A DNA stretch of 10,381 nt from NCBI GenBank assembly GCA_030592605.1, contig JAUVIT010000029.1:1-10381 (forward strand). The letters run 5' to 3'. Position 1 is the stretch's first letter. Each line of letters starts with the position of its first letter. The notes under the pieces were generated by a model. The model was given only the letters and a program-made list of their open reading frames with translations, made no database searches and was not told where the DNA came from. This stretch comes from Bacteroidota bacterium (GTDB taxonomy: Bacteria > Bacteroidota > Bacteroidia > Bacteroidales > GCA-2748055). The position numbers and the translations under genes are program-made. This document shows positions 6,701-10,381 of this stretch, in pieces.

Positions 6701-8259
6701 CACTGGATGGAACGCTTGATCAACCCAAACTTAACGGAAGCATCAGATTTAACGACGGAGCCGCCACCCTCTCCTTCCTAAACACCCGCTATATTTTTAA
6801 CGAATCCATACGCATCTATAACAACAATCTTTATTTTGAAAATTTCTCCGCTACCGACCAGTCTGGTAACCAGGGCATAGTAAACGGCTCCATATCAAAT
6901 AGCTATTTCCGGGACTTCTATACAAACCTTATGATTGAGGCCCGGAACCTGAACTTCATGAATACCAGCTCGGTTGATAATGACCTGTTCTATGGTAATA
7001 TCTATGCCACAGGCGATGTGACCATTTCCGGTGTAGCCAGAGATATCAATTTAAGAATAGATGCTACTACGGAACGAAATACAGCTCTCTTTTTACCCCT
7101 GTACAATGCCAGAGAGGTACAAAATTCAGATTTCATCACCTTTATACAGGAGATTGATCAGGAAGAATCCAGAGAGGTAGACCAGGATGTCTTAGGAAGT
7201 TTAAAAGTGGAACTGGATGTGGAAATTACGGAAGATGCTGTAGTTCAATTAATCTTTGATCCCAAGGTAGGTGATATTATAGAAACAAGCGGACGTGGGA
7301 ATCTCCGTATTCTTTTGGATCAGAACCAGGGTTTCAGGATGTTCGGAGATGTGGAACTAATGAAGGGCGATTATCTGTTCACCCTCCAGAATGTGATCAA
7401 CAAGCGATTTGAGATTGAACCGGGAGGAAAGATCCTATTCAATGGCTCCCCTACCAATTCCACCATAGACCTGGCAGCCATCTATGGAACCAGGGTAGCT
7501 CCATACAACCTCTATCCCGGAGATCCCAGCGAACTTGAAAATGAAGAATCGCTGAAAAAGCGCATTCCCATTGAGTGCCATCTGAATCTGCAGGGTGAAC
7601 TGCAATCACCCTCCATAGTGGCCGGGATAGAGATGCCAACAGCAGACCCTGAAACCAGGAGCTACCTTGAAAATGCCACAAGTACTGAAGACGAGCTTAT
7701 GAAACAGTTTCTATCCTTGCTGATAATCAATAATTTCTATAGCGTTTCGGGCTATGGGGCTCAGAATATGGGTACCATGAACTCTTCTTTTGCCGGTGTA
7801 ACTGCCAGTGAATTACTTTCCAACCAGCTAAGCAACTGGCTCTCCCAGATCAGTGATGATTTTGATATTGGATTCACCTACCGGCCGGGCGACCAGGTGA
7901 GTACCCAGGAACTGGAGGTGGCACTCTCCACCCAGCTCCTGAATGACCGTATGATTATCTCAGGAAACCTGGATGTGGGCGGACAGGAGACCAATCCTTC
8001 CAGTGGCCAGGAGGGGAATCCTTATATCATGGGAGATTTTGAAGTGGAATACAGAGTAACGGATAATGTGAGCGTTCTTGCCTTTAACCGATCGCGGGAT
8101 GAATTAATTGCCATGACTGCTCCGTATAAACAGGGAGTCGGTGTATCCTACCGCGAAGAGTTTGACAATCTGAATCAACTGATGGCCCGATACAAAGAGG
8201 GCCTTACCAATCGAAAAAAGAAAAAGAAAAAGACCCTTAAGTCAGATTCTGAAGAGTAA
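3754..8259 (+). CDS. tamB: TamB/AsmA-family translocation and assembly module protein
   Basis: With ATG 3754 the product has 1501 residues. A cytoplasmic basic stretch is followed by one membrane anchor (about residues 25-45, IGLIVVLLILAV...), and the rest is periplasmic and made of short amphipathic beta-strands, as in TamB, AsmA and YhdP bridge proteins. Near the N-terminus is the Bacteroidota-type segment IRDLYIEDLHGDTLIY. The conserved C-terminal TamB (DUF490) domain runs from roughly residue 1080 to 1470, including GRGNLRI, MKGDYLFTLQNVINKRFEIEPG, FLSLLIINNFY, and repeated strands ending in GVGVSYREEFD. Such proteins span the periplasm and assist outer-membrane protein insertion or lipid transport. 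A lysine-rich tail (RKKKKKKT) closes the protein. The start is uncertain: ATG 3733 has a perfect AGGAGG 5 bases upstream but lies inside tsaD antisense to its conserved codons, and GTG 3778 is also possible. No tamA/bamA-like partner is present in the window. Confidence 0.93.
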   Translation: MTTFYIFTVFESIESAKVIKKLAKIGLIVVLLILAVPSLSLLFLQNRQVQTKVSQMLTEQLSEQLQATVSLSSVNYTFFKRVQIRDLYIEDLHGDTLIYSELTKIRIKQIRPDKGITEIRKITLQNAWLNLVIEPEGGVNLGLIIDRLKKPHVPPERKSKLHIHDITMNNGRFSLTKTGHGPLRSQIDFVDFDMHELEISVLDLISEQDTVSMNIISLEGVEKSGFEFNHLATLMSIGKKHMHFNDLEILTQKSELHVPILGFNFEVWQGFKGFSREVDLTFESTHSQINTEDLTVFVSKTEGLLYQLTLDGSVHGKLNDLKGDNMQLSYDQQSTLAFDFTMIGLPDFKNTFLDFNFRESNSSVLGIYDLISNQRGSANLSLYPWINMGKLDFKGQFTGYPDNFVASGFIQTDIGRMLVDLSFKPDSIEGIDFQGHLSTGNFQLGKFLDQEELLSQLYMDVLVDGSLHEGIINAELKGNIDTLYLSQYAYSNIALDGVFTNTNFTGGFSITDPNIRMDFLGSMDFSGDVPAYNFTADVARSRPHFLNLGVDDPNTFASFLIETDISGSSLDELNGEVRLVNSLFERNEAQVQLYDVRLSALNTSDTSSLEIKSELFDASIDGKFKLTSLPASLEGMADLYMGLLPDKDPETDTINQLNFHADLHHVNPILDFFLPKIQIAEGSRIYGSYNPSQEIYQATASFPKLGIGPISWSNAEFQAGTSNSEFDLSFTSDSMVYGKNYALDNQQFHLFTSNDTAHLDIIWNNQSELSYSGEIRLNGTFQSDSLAELGFLVEVLPSELNIGNENWHVDPSSVLIKKQYLNVDSLSLRSQEKHMLADGTIASGGDQEFKLDFRKLNLDEMASLIGVNTDLQGNMTGDFTYRETDGNPYIFSDINVDTLRFNNQLLGPTSLKAAWNDSRRTIRMMMQSKLGDFKTIEVDGDFTPATLGVDFEIRLNEFQLQALNPYVENLVQDLSGTGNVALTLDGTLDQPKLNGSIRFNDGAATLSFLNTRYIFNESIRIYNNNLYFENFSATDQSGNQGIVNGSISNSYFRDFYTNLMIEARNLNFMNTSSVDNDLFYGNIYATGDVTISGVARDINLRIDATTERNTALFLPLYNAREVQNSDFITFIQEIDQEESREVDQDVLGSLKVELDVEITEDAVVQLIFDPKVGDIIETSGRGNLRILLDQNQGFRMFGDVELMKGDYLFTLQNVINKRFEIEPGGKILFNGSPTNSTIDLAAIYGTRVAPYNLYPGDPSELENEESLKKRIPIECHLNLQGELQSPSIVAGIEMPTADPETRSYLENATSTEDELMKQFLSLLIINNFYSVSGYGAQNMGTMNSSFAGVTASELLSNQLSNWLSQISDDFDIGFTYRPGDQVSTQELEVALSTQLLNDRMIISGNLDVGGQETNPSSGQEGNPYIMGDFEVEYRVTDNVSVLAFNRSRDELIAMTAPYKQGVGVSYREEFDNLNQLMARYKEGLTNRKKKKKKTLKSDSEE
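3800..3807 (-). promoter_or_regulatory. Possible Bacteroidota -7 element for tsaD, inside the tamB reading frame
   Basis: Read on the minus strand the bases are TACTTTTG, a full match to the Bacteroidota sigma-ABfr -7 consensus TAnnTTTG. It would place the transcript start about 40 bases before the tsaD ATG. No clear TTG-type -33 element is seen at the usual spacing, so this rests on one half of the promoter and on the need for a promoter in this place. Confidence 0.4.
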
Positions 8260-8267
8260 AACTTTTC

Positions 8268-8275
8268 TATCTTTA
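8268..8275 (+). promoter_or_regulatory. Possible -7 element upstream of nhaD
   Basis: The bases are TATCTTTA, one mismatch from the Bacteroidota -7 consensus TAnnTTTG. The element lies in the 54-base gap between tamB and nhaD, which would give a leader of about 30 bases. The -33 region has no good TTG. Readthrough from tamB is the alternative, since no terminator hairpin is visible in this gap. Confidence 0.3.
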
Positions 8276-8313
8276 GGGCTTACGATTCCAAATCCTAACT
8301 AAATTTTTTTATC

Positions 8314-9735
8314 ATGTTTATTGTAATGGTAGTAGTTTTTGTTCTGGGGTACCTTGCCATAGCCCTCGAACACCCACTGCATATTGATAAGGCCATTCCG
8401 GCTTTGGCAATAGGTACTTTATTGTGGGTTCTCTATATTTTTGGCGCCTATGATATTTTCACGGCCGGACTGAGTGATGCCTGGAACTCATATGCTCACA
8501 GTGGTGATGCACATGGCGAACAGGGTATTCAGGCCATGCGCCACTTCATTGTGGACAAGGAGATTATCCACCACCTGGGTGAGATTTCAGAGATCCTCTT
8601 TTTCCTCCTTGGTGCAATGACCATTGTGGAAGTTATTGACAAACATGATGGATTTAAGATAATTACCGATAAGATCAAGACCACAAAAAAAGTAAAACTT
8701 CTGTGGATCCTCTCTTTCCTTACTTTCTTTATGTCAGCTGCACTGGACAACCTTACCACGACCATCGTCATGGTAGCACTGCTCCGGAAACTGGTTTCGG
8801 ATAAAGAGACCAGGTGGTTCTTTGCCTCCATGGTGGTGCTGGCAGCCAATGCCGGTGGCGCCTGGTCACCCATCGGAGATGTCACAACCATAATGCTGTG
8901 GATCGGTGGACAGGTGACTACTGTAAGCATTATCACCCGGGTAATCATACCCAGTCTTTTTACCATGATTGTTCCCCTGGCACTGCTCAGTTTTACACTT
9001 AAAGGGACTGTGAAACGACCTGAGGTTGATGACAATGAAAAGATCTATACCCAGCCCTTTGAACGTAAATTAATGTTGATCATGGGTGTTTGCGGACTTC
9101 TTTTTGTTCCGGTTTTCAAAACCATCACCCATCTTCCCCCCTACATGGGCATGCTCTTTTCCCTGTCAGTCATATGGCTTGTCTCAGAACTGATGCACAA
9201 GAATAAGCCTGATGAAATCAAGAAAAAGCTCAAGGTGATTTACATCCTGGAGAAAGTGGATACCCCAACCATCTTTTTCTTCCTGGGAATCCTTTCTGCA
9301 GTAGCTGCACTTCAGAGCGCCGGACAATTAAATGTTCTGGCTGGCTGGCTTAATGATAACCTTGGAAATATCTTCCTGATTGACCTTGCCATTGGTGTTC
9401 TCTCTGCTGTGGTAGATAACGTACCACTTGTGGCAGGTGCCATGGGCATGTATCCAATTGAGGATGCAGCCAGTATTGCTGCAATGACCGATCCGGCAGC
9501 AATCGCATATGCCGAAAACTTCGTACAGGACGGACTTTTCTGGGAGTTCCTGGCCTACTGTGCCGGTACAGGTGGAAGTATTCTGATCATCGGTTCTGCT
9601 GCAGGTGTAGCTGCCATGGGTATGGAAAGGATCGATTGTATCTGGTATATGAAAAGAATTTCGCTGCTGGCACTGCTGGGATATGTAGCTGGTGCTGGTG
9701 TCTATTACCTGCAAGCACTTATCTTACACCATTAA
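8314..9735 (+). CDS. nhaD: NhaD-type Na+/H+ antiporter (ion transporter superfamily)
   Basis: This is a 473-residue polytopic inner-membrane protein with roughly a dozen hydrophobic helices, the usual length for NhaD. It exchanges cytoplasmic Na+ (or Li+) for protons, giving salt tolerance and pH homeostasis. Recognisable conserved segments are GEISEILFFLLGAMTIVEVID, ALDNLTTTIVM (Asp145), the re-entrant-type segment AANAGGAWSPIGDVTT (Asp189), its repeat-related counterpart VVDNVPLVAGAMGMYP (Asp368) near the C-terminus, and the glycine-rich AGTGGSILIIGSAAGVAAMG. The membrane Asp and Asn residues of both inverted halves are present, so the protein should be active. The start is ATG 8314, preceded by an A/T-rich stretch and no Shine-Dalgarno site, as is common in Bacteroidota. 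It follows tamB by 54 bases and ends in a strong terminator, so it forms either a single-gene unit or the last gene of the tamB unit. Confidence 0.95.
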   Translation: MFIVMVVVFVLGYLAIALEHPLHIDKAIPALAIGTLLWVLYIFGAYDIFTAGLSDAWNSYAHSGDAHGEQGIQAMRHFIVDKEIIHHLGEISEILFFLLGAMTIVEVIDKHDGFKIITDKIKTTKKVKLLWILSFLTFFMSAALDNLTTTIVMVALLRKLVSDKETRWFFASMVVLAANAGGAWSPIGDVTTIMLWIGGQVTTVSIITRVIIPSLFTMIVPLALLSFTLKGTVKRPEVDDNEKIYTQPFERKLMLIMGVCGLLFVPVFKTITHLPPYMGMLFSLSVIWLVSELMHKNKPDEIKKKLKVIYILEKVDTPTIFFFLGILSAVAALQSAGQLNVLAGWLNDNLGNIFLIDLAIGVLSAVVDNVPLVAGAMGMYPIEDAASIAAMTDPAAIAYAENFVQDGLFWEFLAYCAGTGGSILIIGSAAGVAAMGMERIDCIWYMKRISLLALLGYVAGAGVYYLQALILHH

Positions 9736-9778
9736 ACCGGTAAAGAGCAGCTGTTAATAAAAGAGTTAAATCTTTGAT

Positions 9779-9816
9779 AACGGGATATACTACATCGGAG
9801 TATATCCCGTTTTATT
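9779..9816 (+). terminator. Intrinsic terminator after nhaD
   Basis: A perfect 13-bp inverted repeat (AACGGGATATACT at 9779-9791, AGTATATCCCGTT at 9799-9811) encloses a 7-base loop and runs into TTTTATT on the plus strand. It lies 43 bases after the nhaD stop and about 30 bases before the exbB start. It should therefore end the nhaD transcript and make the following gene depend on its own promoter or on readthrough. Confidence 0.9.
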
Positions 9817-9845
9817 GTCATATATTCGACGGAAATTCAACACGC

Positions 9846-10381
9846 ATGAAAAACTTGATCATTCTTCAGGTTACCAATCTGGATACTAGTAGTATACAGG
9901 GAACCTCTACAGAATCTTTTATCGATATTGCCCTCAAGGGCGGCTGGGTGATGCTCCCCATTGTGATTCTGAGCTTCATCGCAGTATATATCTTTTTTGA
10001 GCGCTGGTTCGCCATTAAGAAAGCGGCCAGGGTGGACCAGAACTTTATGAACCGTATCAAGGACTATATCATTGATGGTAAGGTCGATTCGGCCCATACC
10101 TTGTGTCAGTCCACCGATAACCCGGTGGCCAGGATGATCGAAAAAGGCATCAGCCGCATCGGTCGCCCGCTCAATGATGTGAATGCTGCCATCGAGAATG
10201 TGGGCCGCCTGGAGATCTACAAGCTGGAAAAAGGCCTGCCTACACTGGCCACTGTGGCCGGAGGGGCCCCCATGATTGGTTTCCTGGGAACCGTGATCGG
10301 AATGGTACAGGCCTTTCACCAGATGTCCACTGCTGGAAATAACATCAATGTGGGACAACTCTCGGGTGGTATCTATACAGC
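9846..10381 (+). CDS. exbB: ExbB/TolQ/MotA-family proton channel protein (3' end cut by window)
   Basis: The first 178 codons of a channel subunit are present; the frame is open to the last base. The N-terminus is a short hydrophilic periplasmic arm (about residues 1-30) followed by KGGWVMLPIVILSFIAVYIF (first membrane helix, about 32-51) and ERWFAIKKA, a pattern typical of Bacteroidota ExbB. A cytoplasmic region with NPVARMIEKGI and LEKGLPTLATVAGGAPMIG leads into the second helix with FLGTVIGMVQAF; Thr149 of GTV matches the conserved pore threonine of the family. The third helix begins near the cut. The complex would use proton flow to energise outer-membrane transport through TonB/ExbD, or TolA/TolR in the Tol version. 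ExbD-type genes are expected just to the right. The start is ATG 9846, with no Shine-Dalgarno site. Confidence 0.93.
   Translation, partial: MKNLIILQVTNLDTSSIQGTSTESFIDIALKGGWVMLPIVILSFIAVYIFFERWFAIKKAARVDQNFMNRIKDYIIDGKVDSAHTLCQSTDNPVARMIEKGISRIGRPLNDVNAAIENVGRLEIYKLEKGLPTLATVAGGAPMIGFLGTVIGMVQAFHQMSTAGNNINVGQLSGGIYT

Noticed and set aside
8529..9035. 168-codon minus-strand open frame inside nhaD
   Set aside because: Low-complexity Ser/Thr/Met-rich translation typical of the complement of a membrane protein gene; nhaD is unambiguous on the other strand.
9768..9828. Promoter-like words AATCTTTG (9768-9775) and TATATTCG (9821-9828) before exbB
   Set aside because: Each has a mismatch in the -7 consensus and no -33 element at the proper distance; the second would leave a leader of only about ten bases.
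9837..10358. Long open frame on the minus strand (173 codons) opposite the last gene
   Set aside because: It is the antisense shadow of the ExbB-family gene, which has clear family motifs on the plus strand; the minus-strand translation has no recognisable features.

Overview
The window looks like chromosomal DNA of a Bacteroidota bacterium, probably class Bacteroidia. The evidence is a Bacteroidota-type TamB protein divergent from tsaD, a SiaC-family (DUF1987) protein, an ExbB with the N-terminus typical of that phylum, exported proteins ending their signal peptide in ...GQ, near-absence of Shine-Dalgarno sites before start codons, and a few matches to the Bacteroidota -7 promoter element TAnnTTTG. 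No rRNA, tRNA, CRISPR array, insertion sequence or long repeat was seen. Seven protein genes account for almost all of the sequence.

Left part (1-2261, + strand): the 3' portion of an OLD-like AAA/ABC ATPase gene that enters from outside the window, followed 14 bases later by a gene for a secreted peptidase C26 / PuuD-type class I glutamine amidotransferase. The ATPase keeps its Walker B, signature and H-loop motifs, but the metal-binding residues of its C-terminal Toprim-like domain appear to be replaced. It is the only accessory or defence-like gene here, and its partner, if any, would lie to the left of base 1.

Middle (2271-3755, - strand): tsaD (tRNA t6A37 synthesis), then 90 bases downstream a small SiaC-family protein. 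The latter converges tail to tail with the amidotransferase gene across 9 bases.

Right part (3754-10381, + strand): a very large TamB-family envelope protein (about 1500 residues) whose start overlaps that of tsaD on the opposite strand; then nhaD, a Na+/H+ antiporter, closed by a strong intrinsic terminator; then the beginning of an ExbB/TolQ/MotA-family proton channel gene cut off by the window end. Together these are envelope assembly and ion/proton-gradient functions. Apart from the left-edge ATPase the region reads as ordinary core genome. I see no convincing new multi-gene system, only several local peculiarities listed as findings.
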